In this document: positions 38,505 to 49,520 of the stretch, in pieces
Position numbering within the stretch: the stretch's first letter is position 1
Layout: the number at the start of each line of letters is the position of its first letter
Assembly: GCF_932526225.1 (NCBI RefSeq)
Contig: NC_064042.1
Coordinates: 10,864,540-10,928,539 of the forward strand
DNA length: 64,000 nt
Reading direction: 5' to 3'
From: Nematostella vectensis
Taxonomy: Eukaryota > Cnidaria > Anthozoa > Actiniaria > Edwardsiidae
Position numbers and translations under genes: made by a program
The notes under the pieces: generated by a model
The model's database searches: none
The model's input: the letters and a program-made list of their open reading frames with translations, nothing else
Told to the model about the DNA's origin: nothing

Positions 38505-41500
38505 AGAACGCTGCCATGTCATTCAAGACCGTTTACATCTCACGAGTCCATGGCAATGACACTGATAGTTGCGGCGCCAGTCCCGACATGCCTTGCAGGA
38601 GATTGAGCAAAGGTTTCCAGCACCTCTCTCCTGGGGGAACCATCCACTTGGATGGCACTAATACAAAGTGGGACCCTTATGACTGTGGGTCTCGGGGACG
38701 TCTAGAAATCACGGTTGGGTTTACCATGATGAGTTACAACCACAAGGCCCATATCTCATGCAGTGGTGAAGGAATCCGGGTAAACCTGACAGTATTCCAA
38801 CAATACAACCATGTGAAGATGAGTGAACTTGTGTTCAAGAAAACGCGGCTCGTATTCCGTAACCCAAGTATTGTTATACAAGACTGCACGCTCACGCAAG
38901 CTACTATCGACATGCAGTTTGCACCAAGGCTGGCTCGAGATATAACACTTAATAGAGTAATCTTTGCTAATGCATCCCAATGTTTAAAAGTTGAAGTTCT
39001 CGGAAATTTTCCTGGAATTCAATCCAAGATTGTGCTGGAAGTGAAAAATGTACGATTCCAAAAAAATGCAGAGAGTTCACCCCTCACGTTGGCTCTTGTT
39101 CACGTATTTGGAAATACGTCCTTAATTTCTGTTTGGAGAAATGTCACAGTTCGTGGTAATAGTCTCCCTTTGTATCGTTGTAAAGTTCTCGCTTCTCATC
39201 AGACATATAGCTACATTGACCTTACAAGCAACATTATTGCATTTCTTCATGATCAAAGTATCTTCGACATAAATGCTTCCACAATCAACGACACATTCGA
39301 AAACATCTTCACCCAAGATAACGGATTTGCATTTCTCACCGCAACCGGAGACAGCATTTTTATGGAAATAAGTGCCTCATATTTCCAAAGACATACATTT
39401 TCATCCGCGAGCGGGATTTTGAATATTCCTGCCGGGAAATACATCAAACTGCGACTCCTCAACTCAACGTTTGATAACAACAGTGCAGGTTTAGGAGGAG
39501 TCCTCAGTATAAATGGAGGCAGCAACCGAAATGTTCATTTGTACATGAAGAACAACAGCATTTCAAAGTGCAGTGGCCACAACCAAGGCCTGGTTATTGT
39601 AGGAAGTAAGATAACGGGAGTAACTGATCTTGACGTCATCATTTTAGGGTTAATGGTTACAAGTAACTCCATGCATTCACATGGGAGCTGCGCGCTGTGT
39701 TTTTATGCCAACAGAAACATTCATGTTCTTATCAAGGGAACCACGCTTCAACACAATGAAGCAGCCGATTGGATACTTGGGGTTTATCACCTTGGTATAC
39801 ATAGAGGCAGTTTGGAAGCAAATATCACTGAAACGTCGTTCAGTGATAATCATGCAACGAGGGGGATCGCTTATATCAAGGCGTTTGATTCGAGAAAAAT
39901 GATTAGATTTATTCTCAGAATTAAATATTTAAAGATTTTGAGAAACTTCATGCGCGGCTCACTTAAAACAAACGCCTTTGAGTTGGACATCTCCCACTTG
40001 ACTTGTAACGAAACAGCATCCTACTGTCTTGTACTGAGTCGGAATATAACAGTACCACAAACTGTTTGGCGTGTTCACAATTCATACTTTGGAGGAAACG
40101 AACGATGCATTTTCGCATCTTTCCTGCATCAACCTCAATCATTTGATATTTCAGTGCGTAACACAACATTTGACAAGAACAACATTTCTGGGATCTACAT
40201 GTATTTTACTTATATATCACCCAGAAAAAACATCTCAACACGCGGTAATATTTTACTGGAGAATCTTTGGTTTGTTAGCAACAAGATTGAGGGATACAAC
40301 ACTTTATTAAGTGTTAGATTCAAATTCCCGTTTTTTAACGAAACCGTCGTAAATGTTACAATAAGAAAAGCGCTCTTCGAGAACAACGTTCGCTTAGAAA
40401 AGGGAGAAAGCGATAGATCAAGTTTGATATACTTCGATACACCAGACGACACTATCAAGGGGCCGGGAATGGAAATAAAAAACACCAAGGCACGTTTTGA
40501 TTGCCCAAAAGAGCACTTCGTTTACAAACTTTTCGTCAATGTTGAAAATGTCACATTTAAGGAAAATGTTGGCACATCTGCAATTTTTAGTGCAAAAAAT
40601 GGATTAACATCCTTCAAGAACTTCTTCTTCAAGGACAACAGCGTAAAAATACCTGAAGAAGGGGCTATGGTTTATCTCCAGGAAGGCACTGGTGGTCTCA
40701 AGATTTCCAATTCTGAATTTCTGCGAACAAAGAAACCCCCTTTTGCCCCAAGAGATAGCAACGATGCTGTCCCCTCCACGCCATTCCTTCGTGTTCTTTC
40801 AAATGGACCGTTTGAAGTATTTAGTTCACATTTCACTATTGACCTCTTTGAGACAAGAAGCACAGGTTTATATATATCGAAGGCAGGATTCGTTTATATT
40901 ACTAACTCGACCAAATTGACTTGCCCTGTAGGATGCTTTGCAAGACGCACGAACATTTTACAAGCATTTTACTCTGATAAACAATGCCGGTTTAATATTA
41001 CCAAATTTATCTACGAATGCGAATCATGTCCCAAGACGAAATACAGCATTGAGAGAGGAACATACTTTGGGACAAGTAAACACAAGTTCATGCCATGCAT
41101 ACCCTGTCCCTTCGGGGCGAGCTGCGTATATAACATCAAGAGTGAGAACGATTTCTGGGGTTTTGTGGCGTGTAACAGGACTCAAGGTCTTAACTTCACT
41201 CATTGCCCCGAGAAGTACTGCACAGCCCCAATGTACGCCACTAATGCGTCGGTTTATAATGGTTGCTATGGCAACCGTACTGGTTTGCTATGTGGGGCTT
41301 GCGCTGAGGGGTACACGGAAAGCCTGTTTGGTACGCAATGTCGCCGACACGAGGAGTGCAATGACGCGTGGTTCTGGGCTGTTGCCGGTTTGTACACGGC
41401 TATGCTAGCTGCCTACATACTCTACAAACCTCATTTAGTTTCTTTAATGATTAAGAAACTTCTGTGGTTCAAAGAAGACCTACAGATCCAAGGCGTGTCC

Positions 41501-42562
41501 CACGAGGGCGGGTATACCAAGATCGTGTTTTACTTCTATCAGATCGCAGATATCATCATGCTACAGCCATACACTGAAGTCTTCGGTCATACCAAACTAT
41601 TTTTTTTCAACATCATCTCCCTGTTTCTCTCACTCTTCAACTTCAAAATCAAAACGGTTGATAACGACTTCGGATGCCCTTTCGTAGGTCTCACACCGGT
41701 GACCAAGGAACTGTTCTCCTCGCTTGGTGTCTTCTTGACAATGTCCTTTCTCCTAGTGTTTTACGGGGCGGAGTACTTGTACTGTAGGATGAAGAAGCGA
41801 CCGAAGCCATTCTTGGCGGCGTATCTGGCTGCTGTAGTAGAGATCCTCTTGCTTGGTTACGAGCGGCTCGGTGAGACGTCCTTGAAGCTTCTGAGCTGCG
41901 TCCCACTCGTCGTCCACGGGGAGGAGCAGCTAAGACTGTTCCTTGACGCTCATATCAGGTGCTGGAACTGGTGGCAGTACCTTCTAATGGCGTACAACCT
42001 GACCTTCATAATCCCCTTGATATTCGTCCTGTTTTTTGGACCATTGAAGCTATACCGAAGGCAAATCTCCTCCAATATGTTCATCGCAGCATGTTGTTTT
42101 CCTCTGCCTGTTGGTTTTTTTTGTCTAGTATACTGCCTATTTATGTCTTTAAGGGGAACACAAAGGAATAGCAATGAGCTGAGCGAGAGTTACCGAGAAC
42201 GCGAGACTAGGGCAGCCGTTCTAGAAGTCGTGTGTGAGGCGTTCCGTAGCCCGGCAGGCTCTTCCAAGGGCGCGGTGTACTGGGAGAGCGTCCTCACAGC
42301 TCGTCGCTTCGTGTTCCTGTGCCTTGCTGCGTTTATCAAGTCACCTGCCAATCGTCTTGTCATCATCACCATCATCTGCGTCATCAACCTTATGCATACA
42401 CAAATAGTAGCGCCTTTTAAGGCGCGCAGAGCTAATCACCTGGCGGTGGCATTGCTGTTTGTGCATGTCGTGCTGGCGGTGGCTAACCTCAGTAAGGCGG
42501 TACTGATATCTGCGGGTGTACGTGAACGTGGCCCTATCAAGACCCTGATGGAGCATCTGTAG
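38505..42562 (+). CDS. Large surface protein: parallel beta-helix ectodomain, Cys-rich stalk, multi-pass membrane domain
   Basis: A single exon encodes 1348 codons from Met 38516 (four more from the acceptor). Residues 1-60 resemble the start of pectin-lyase-fold proteins (VYIS-x-GNDTDSCG, PCRRLSKGF, GGTIHLDG). Residues 100-810 are Asn-rich strands with many N-glycosylation sites, as in right-handed parallel beta-helices. Residues about 830-950 form a Cys-rich stalk (CESCP, CPFGASC, GLLCGACAEGYTES). About ten hydrophobic segments follow, near 951, 1001, 1028, 1065, 1099, 1155, 1188, 1264, 1281 and 1308. This architecture is known from large uncharacterised families in cnidarians and other invertebrates. 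Lack of a leader in this exon points to the exon at 33842. The TAG at 42560 is followed in frame by a coherent extension. Function unknown; a receptor-like role is inference. Confidence 0.9.
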
Positions 42563-42784
42563 ATGACACAAGCGATCTTGCTAAGCGCACTTCCCACACT
42601 CTTGCTTCTCCTGTCTGCACTCGCGGTCATCTCGCAGATAATCCGGCTTGTACTGATGATCGCGAGGATTCTCATTAACACATCGAAAACCCGAATATTG
42701 TGTCTGAATGAGGATGAGAAGTACAAGCCTCTGTTGCCATCCGCTGAGCGATACGAATGTTCCGGAGAGGAAAACTGCCAGTAA
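42563..42784 (+). CDS. In-frame extension after TAG: extra membrane segment and cytoplasmic tail
   Basis: Immediately after the TAG, the same frame stays open for 73 codons to TAA at 42782. It starts with a Leu-rich hydrophobic stretch (ILLSALPTLLLLLSALAV, about residues 5-22), then basic residues and an acidic tail (NEDEKYKPLLPS). Composition and topology fit the natural C-terminus of the preceding protein. TAG is one step from CAG (Gln). It may be a recent nonsense mutation, an allele, an assembly error, or a readthrough stop. An AATAAA at 42921-42926 can serve as polyadenylation signal for both versions. Confidence 0.6.
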   Translation: MTQAILLSALPTLLLLLSALAVISQIIRLVLMIARILINTSKTRILCLNEDEKYKPLLPSAERYECSGEENCQ

Positions 42785-45034
42785 CCAGTAATAAGGTCAA
42801 CGCAACACAAAAGTTGCTTACCAGAAACTCAAACTGTTGTTGTTGTATCAGTAATATTGTTATGTTATCGTATATTATGTACTGTAAAGTCATCGTTAAC
42901 AAGAGGAACACTTACGCAATAATAAAAAAGTATTTAGGAAGTATAAAAGCAACTTGAAATATTCTGGTTCACTTTAACCAAGTATAATGAGTAGAAAAGA
43001 ACTAATTTCCCGTGATGTAGTGATGTAGGATCTAGTTGACTCACGATAATGTAGTATTCCAAGGTTTGTTTAAATTGGTTTTCATCCGTTTTTTTTAGAT
43101 AAACAAAAGTATTGTATCTATTGAAAATATGAAACATAAAACATAAATATTGTCTCCATTAAAAAAAAATGATTCTATCCTTACTACTCAGCGCCATTCC
43201 ACACAAAGTCTCGATGCTCAAACTGGAAACAAATTGTCCATGGAAAGTTTTGTTTCGCAGCCGGCAGATTTAAAAAAAAAATGATGATGAATGCGGACGG
43301 CCATAACAACGAGACCTACAAAAACCGTCCATGATTAACACTTAATCCTTAGCTGTTGGCAATGAAGTTGTTGACTTCGCCATATACTGGCCGATCTTTG
43401 CTAGAACTAGAAATACATACATTACTTAAAGTATTCCTAAGATGCCCGGACTTCATAGCAATTTCGAAAAGTGGCTTTTTGGCTCAAATCAAAATTAATA
43501 CCCATGAGCAAAGTCTCAGACGAAATTCTTGTGGTACAAGTACAAGTAAAGGCTTCGATAAAACTCACTTGAATGTTTGAATTTTCCAAACTAGAAGATT
43601 ATAAGTATTTTGGCCCCTAAAACGTTCGGGTCTTTAGGAGAACAATTTCCAGGCAGATTTTCAAACTAAACTCTGATAGCACAGGTTTGTGGTGGTAGTA
43701 GGATTTAATTCCTGGTAGACACACCCTTTCACATGGGGAACAATTTCTCCATCGGCCTGGTCGCTTTACTTGTAGTACCCCCTGTTCCCTCATCCACGTT
43801 ACCAGGCCTGGTTGCTGTCCGCTTCCAAGGACACAGAGAGCCGTAATGTGCGGTGTGTTGCTCAGGATCCTGTTGAGACTGTTATAATTCAGGTCGTATT
43901 TGTTTGTTCTCGCAACTTGGGCCGCCCCCATGACTGGAGTTGTTTCTTATTGCTTGGAGCTGTAGACTGTTGCCATCCCTTGTAGCGACTCCTAAGGCTT
44001 CATAACCCAGGTATCCATTTATATCTTATAGTGTGCATATGGCGGTGTGTCATTTGGCGTTAGTGCTCGTATTGTGTTAGGTTGGGGCGTGTTAGTGCCT
44101 AATATGGTGGCTTGTGGAAGGATTGGGGTATGTTGTTTCTAAAGAAGCGACCTCGTGTTGTTCAACTTCTGGTATTTCGTGTTAATATTTAAAAAAAAAA
44201 CTTATAAAAACTTTTAAAATAATAGTAGTAGGGGCGTGGCTGTGACCCCTTCAATAATTCGAGGTCTGCTGTTGGCAATGCTTGCTTAGGGATGGAAATT
44301 GCACCCGTATTTGTCTAAGAATTTCCATTTTACGACTAGAAATTTTACGTTACGCGTAGTTTTTCGATTGAGATTTTGTCAAGCTTAAAATCAAATCAAA
44401 CACCCCTACAATTTTCAATCATACTTATTGATTGGATCTGAAACCAGCACTTGTCTGCTCATTTTGCAAAACTTTTTTTCACGTGCAAATGATATTTCTT
44501 CCCATTTTATATATGTCCAAAATATGGCTAAATTATTTTGAAATACGGCTAAAATTATTGAATCTAGGCGATCACAGGGTGGCTTGCGATATAATCGCAA
44601 ACGACTGGCGGCCACCTTGTGTGTTCATACGGAGAGCAGACTAAAAATCATTGCGTTTCATACAATGTCGCGTACTGTAGCGTAACCATAATTCTAACAA
44701 TAATTCTAATGTCTAACGTCAGGTTTAAAGCATATCTCCATCAAAATATTTTCAGTATATTATATTAAGTGCGCCCTAAAAACGAAAGATTTTAGCTAAG
44801 GATCCAAAAACCGGGAGTTCGTTAGGTAAGCAAAAATTTTATAATACCTATCTGTCTAAAAATACTAGGTGGCTGATAGGTTTTCATTGCATTTCTAGTT
44901 TTATCGAGTGCTTCAATTTTAATTTGCAGCTTTTTTCTGGGCTTCTTTGTAAACCCCGCCGGGAGTTTAGTTGCATGCCGTTTGCATTTGTCGTCTCTTT
45001 AGAATTTGTAAAAACAAAAAATTCATAAACATAC

Positions 45035-45124
45035 CTTGACACATTCATTGATGGTGCGTACGACCTCACTCCAATCTGAGGCCGTACCAAAAAGCGATTC
45101 CGGGGGTGGCCTCTTATTGTCCAT
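45035..45124 (-). other. Possible isolated first coding exon
   Basis: ATG at 45124 opens 30 codons (starting MDNKRPPPESLFG) that end at a good AAG/GTATGT donor. I found no partner exon and recognise no family; it could be chance or a transposon fragment. Confidence 0.2.
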
Positions 45125-45209
45125 GAGTTAGGCCAAATGTTCTATCAGCTTTGCCATAGCCGACGGCTTGGTATATTCGGCCTTGCTGACAATGGCTAAG
45201 GATAGCTTG

Positions 45210-45470
45210 AAGGTTCTCAACCCGCTGTAACGGGTTGACAGAACCCGAATGTGAATCGCGTGACATAAGTATAGCGTGACATATCATTACACCTGCTACA
45301 GCAGGTTAGCTTCTAACCGGTTGGTCAACCCGCTTCCGCGGCTTGGGGACCATAGTATACTATAGGAGCTTGTTAGTTCTCAACCCGCTGTAACGGGTTG
45401 ACCATCAACCTGCTACAGTGGGTTGGCTTCTAACCGGTTGGTCAAACCGCTACAGCGGCTTGCTTTTTTG
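45210..45470. repeat. Pair of hairpin-rich direct repeats
   Basis: TTCTCAACCCGCTGTAACGG occurs at about 45212 and 45379; each copy is followed by an AACCTGCTACAG-type inverted pair and CTTCTAACCGGTTGGTCAA. Several short palindromes of the form AACCCGCTG-TAACGGGTT are packed into 260 bp. Confidence 0.7.
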
Positions 45471-46039
45471 CCATTTTTGTGGTGCCTAGCTCCTCTGCAG
45501 GTATCTCGAGTGTTTTTGTACTTTCTCAGTATTTTTATGAATTGCGCTTCCTGTGGTACTGTTCATGGAAGTGAGGGGACTGAGGGCGAGTTGAACCGGA
45601 AGCTGGAAGAGGAAAGAGAGACAAAAGAGATGAGATGAGTCACGGTCTCTCCCTTACCCTGGGTACCACAGGCTCCGAGCTTCGCGGCGACAACGATTTG
45701 TGCGGTGAACGAGCCCCTGGTACCCAGGGTCTCCCATCCCAGTCCCCCGGTCTCCCTTAATCACGCCACAGCCTAAATCGCTTTTGCCCAATAAAAGGTC
45801 CAAAACACTCCAGACGCCTGCGGAGGAAGCTAGTTTCTTCTTATAATTTTATCTTTGATATTTTGCGTCTGAGACACGGGCACAAATTCGAGTGGGGGGC
45901 GTTGAAAGATGAACGCTTAATTGAGCATTTACTGTATTTCCCTACAGAATGTGATTGTACATCTCAGTTGAGTGTATTTTTTAACGGTACTAATCGTTCA
46001 TCACATAGCGCAGAAGCTTTAATCTACTTCTTTTCATTT

Positions 46040-47386
46040 CTTACCTCTCTTACACATCTTTGAAAATGGTCTTTTAAAGACCAGCACCAACCCACACACT
46101 ATCAAAACGAAGGCAACGACACCGACTACCCAGGTTACTCAGGTCCTTTTTTGATGCGGATTTAATGGTAGATACTGGAACTAGAAGAACGCTTATTTTT
46201 TAGATTAGGTTAAATTAAACGGACATCCTAATATTATTACTGTCACACAATAAAAGTAATAGCAGAACAGTCGCGGCATGTGCGTGCGTCCGCGGGTGCG
46301 TCCTGGTCGCGATGTCTTCGGGCGTCTGTAAAAACGTCCGTGGGTGCATAACAGTCGCGGCGGCGTTTGCGGGTATAGCTCTCGGTGACGTTCTCAAGTG
46401 TCCAGGAAAGGAACACTTGGGTGGCATGTCAGGATTACGAGCAACAGTGACAAACAAAAGCAATATACATTTTTAAAAGACTTTGTGATAAAGAAAAATA
46501 AATGTTTGACGATTTCCAATGCCGAACTACCAAACTAGGAAGAATAATAAACCAAAAACAGTTACGGATAACGCATGTAAATAAGAGTAGAATGTAGAAT
46601 GTCATTCCGCGCGCAGGTGGTAACATCCATCCTTAAAGGTTGAAATATTGAATTATATAAACCATAGAGTGTAATGCTATACTTATACAACGCCTCCCCT
46701 ATCCTGGGATATCTGTATCTTATTAAAAAAACGTGATTTGATCCGGCACCGAAATATAAGTCATACAATACGAGTCGAGGAAAAAAGCTCGATACACGAA
46801 GCTCTTATGAAATATATTATTGGAAAGCTTCTCGTTTTTTTTTAACAAAAAATAAAAAACAAAAAGGTTGCGCTTGACGTTGAGGTGTGGTAGAACTAGA
46901 CTTTTTTGTATGGAAGGAAAAATCACTAACCTTTCTCTCTGATGACATACTTCTGAATATCTTTGCCCATAATGTACGTCTCTCCAAAAGATGCCACCTC
47001 AATCATCAAGATCTGCGCGTTACCCTCATTATGAATGGATCTGACCCGGGGGGAGTTATTCGTGAGAATAACCCTGTCGCTACCACGCGTCCACCAGTAC
47101 TTAGCTGGTGGTTCTGATCTTGCCGAGCAGCGGATGGACGATTGCCGACCTCTTCTGTGATGTTCGTGTCTTTGGGCTTGTCGGTGGTGATTGCTGGCGG
47201 AACTAGAGTCATCATGGAAAGAGTTATCGGAAAGAGTCACCATGGAATGAGTTATCGGAAAGAGTCACCATGGATGACCTGTGATCCGTATTCTTTTGGT
47301 AGGTCCCTGCCCTTTCTCATTCTTGGGGATGCATGACCACTTAGCGTCTTCATCTACATAATTCACTGAGCTGATGACATTTCCAC
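46040..47386 (-). pseudogene. Immunoglobulin-superfamily membrane protein, apparently broken
   Basis: Exon a (47279-47386) encodes the end of an Ig domain: EDAKWSCIPKNEKGQGP, the Trp/Cys F-strand type. A 76-bp intron follows. Exon b (46931-47202) joins in phase 1 to give RIRITVPPAITTDKPKD and continues as a second Ig domain, with the B-strand Cys in SIRCSARSEPP and the core Trp in KYWW. Between these halves, near 47137, the frame must shift by one base. Near 46050-46135 a segment WVVGVVAFVLIVCGLVLVF with basic flanks looks like the membrane span, again offset by one base from the juxtamembrane frame (TIKSASKKDLS). The 5' part is missing, and a SINE and a hAT relic lie just upstream. Two separate frame breaks favour a pseudogene; sequencing error is possible. 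Confidence 0.5.
47213..47275. repeat. Short tandem repeat in the Ig gene intron
   Basis: GAGTTATCGGAAAGAGTCAC followed by CATGGA occurs twice in a row, filling most of the 76-bp intron. Confidence 0.8.
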
Positions 47387-47719
47387 CTGGCCCATGAACA
47401 GTGGAGGAAAAATAAAATATCTATTGCGTGACGGATAAATGTGTTCTCTTTCATTTCTGATATATCTATACACATGGCCTGACTGCTTCTAGAAGTATAC
47501 GATTCTGTTGATCTTCAGGGTTCCAAAGTCAATTCTTCTAGCGTGTTTTCTTGCAAACTGATTGACCACTTGATCCAGGTAGGTGTCGTAGTGACAATGG
47601 ATTAGGGCTAATGCCTATAGCCCCTCTTGACCCATGCACCATCTGTTTGTAATCTTTGTTTATCGAGGGTAGCATATTTAACCGAATATACAGTTTTCTA
47701 ACATATGGCCCTCGGTTAG

Positions 47720-48005
47720 TAAGCACTGTCACTGGGGGTGGTCACTGCCAGAGGGTTTATTGCGTCCCCAGTGGTTCTTTTACGTCCCTTCGGTTCAGGT
47801 TAATGTAGTGCAGCTTGAAGAGACGGGACCTCCGGTTTAGTGTCCTTATCCGAGAAGACTGGAAACACGGGAGAATAACTTCAACTCACCTGTGACAAAT
47901 TCGATTCAAGGCAGGAACCCGGAAAAATCCCCAGTTTGAACCAGGATTAGAACCTGGGCCACAGCGGTGAGAGGCCGACGCGCTAACACACTAGGCCACC
48001 CGTGC
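47720..48005 (-). mobile_element. tRNA-derived SINE
   Basis: On the minus strand from 48005, GCACGGGTGGCCTAGTGTG then TTAGCGCG gives the box A region, and GGTTCTAATCCTGG (47941-47954) the box B region, one base off GGTTCRANNCC. A non-tRNA body follows to about 47720. Its 5' end abuts the last recognisable codons of the hAT transposase relic, so it inserted into or beside that element. Confidence 0.8.
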
Positions 48006-49520
48006 TTCCACTGTTGTACGTGTGGAGGCGTCGAAGTGCACTCGCGCTTCTCTTGTACTCGCAGCTTGGAGCTGGTATAGTGCAACAGATCTGTAGCAGC
48101 GTGGACATATTAGGGAACATGTCCCTTTCACACTGCTTTAGAGCTTGGACTGTGGTACTTGGTCTGTCATTGCACTGTTTAGCGTCGTATCTAGAAAAAA
48201 ATACAGCAGGAAGCCAAAGATATTTTTATTGAAACAATCAATTTTGTAGCTAGCAATTAATTTGGCTTGTTATTAGATTGGACAAATAAATTTTCAATAA
48301 AGTTACTATAGGTTTTACTATTAGTGTTACAATAACCTTATATTGAATCGGACCAATTCTTGGTGCAAGAGTTCCGGAGAGGGGAGATCATCTTTGTTTG
48401 TATCGAGGATGGCCTCGGCCTCTTCGTCTGGAAACTTCTCACATAGAATGGATGGGACAAAGCAATGGAGCCTCGAGGCAAGTACTGATAGAACTACACG
48501 AACAACGTCAGCTATCAACTATCAAAAATATCCACTGATTACTGCGTATTTCTCGCCAACAGTTTAATTACCTGAGAATTGCTCTTAACGTTCCGACTTG
48601 ATGTGGTTCATGAAGGGGATTGCTACATTACGCATATAATGCTCCAACAAGACGCGGTATCGATGGATCAGTATTTGCGATGTCAGCTATTCGCACAGCG
48701 TGGGTGTATATATTGGAGAACGTCTTATCCATCTTTAATGACAACACCTCATAGGTCTCCTTCACTTGTAGGATCTTGAAAATACAAACAAAAGATTAAA
48801 ATCGAAGCAGACACTTGGCAGAAACAAAAATGATGACTACCTCTTGATAGGCTTTAACAATGTCTACAGCTCTGCCTTGCAACTTCACAGTTATTCCCGC
48901 TAAGTGTGATAGGAACTCGTAGAGTACGAGGAAGGGGACAATGAAGTCGAAGGAGGTCAGACTTGCCAGCGAAAAGGCAGCGTCGTCCTTGCTCCTCCTG
49001 TCCCATGATGCAAGTTGGCACTCCTCATCCACAAGTTTGCTATTAGCTCCAAAGAGGGGATTATAAAGGTAAATGACTGGTAGAAATGTGTGTATGCGTG
49101 TGGCAGGCCGCCCCGACACATATCCACAAGAGCCTTGCGGCGATCCGCGTCAGCTATCGCCTTTGTGATAACAGAGTTAAGAAGACCTATGGATTGAAAA
49201 GTGCCAAAATTATTTATTTATTTATCAAAATTAGGTTTGAGGGTTTTTTAGATCTCCTTTACCTTTTCGTTTTGGACTTCCTAAGAAGAACAGACTGCAT
49301 TGCTTCAGTTTATCGATTGCATTTCTAATGCTTTGTTGGTGACAGTTTGGGCGATAACCAAGTTAAGGCAATGTCCACTGCAGTGCACATAAACTGCTTT
49401 GGGCGCTACGTTCTTGACTTTGCGCTGGACTCCAACGTTGTCGCTGTTATGATGATATATAACAAAGAAAAAAAAAATGTTGGGTGAAGGCTTGGAAAAG
49501 TCGAAGAGAAGCACAGGGAC
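48006..49520 (-). pseudogene. Decayed hAT transposase (ZMYM1/DUF4371-like)
   Basis: In order on the minus strand: NVGVQRKVKNVAPKAVYVHC with SGHCLNLV near 49400 (catalytic core region of hAT transposases), FDFIVPFLVLYEFLSHLAG near 48940, KDDLPSPELLHQEL near 48380, and FPNISTLLQICC followed by RSASALRRLHTY near 48060 (the hAT dimerisation domain). The pieces lie in different frames with intervening stops. It belongs to the domesticated-looking hAT group abundant in cnidarians. No terminal repeats were located. Confidence 0.8.

Larger units (their letters stand above)
42785..46030. other. Gene-poor intergenic region
   Basis: No gene recognised with confidence. It holds dispersed repeat sequence near 44190-44260 (shares TAGGGGCGTGGCTGTG with 20034-20050), a possible isolated exon at 45035-45124, hairpin-forming repeats at 45210-45470, and an inverted pair CCCTGGGTACCA/TGGTACCCAGGG at about 45656 and 45718. 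Confidence 0.5.

Noticed and set aside
40938-41408. 156-codon frame within the large surface-protein exon
   Set aside because: Out-of-frame shadow of the 1348-codon frame.
43617-43931. 104-codon minus-strand frame
   Set aside because: No family resemblance or supporting splice sites; length is within chance expectation here.
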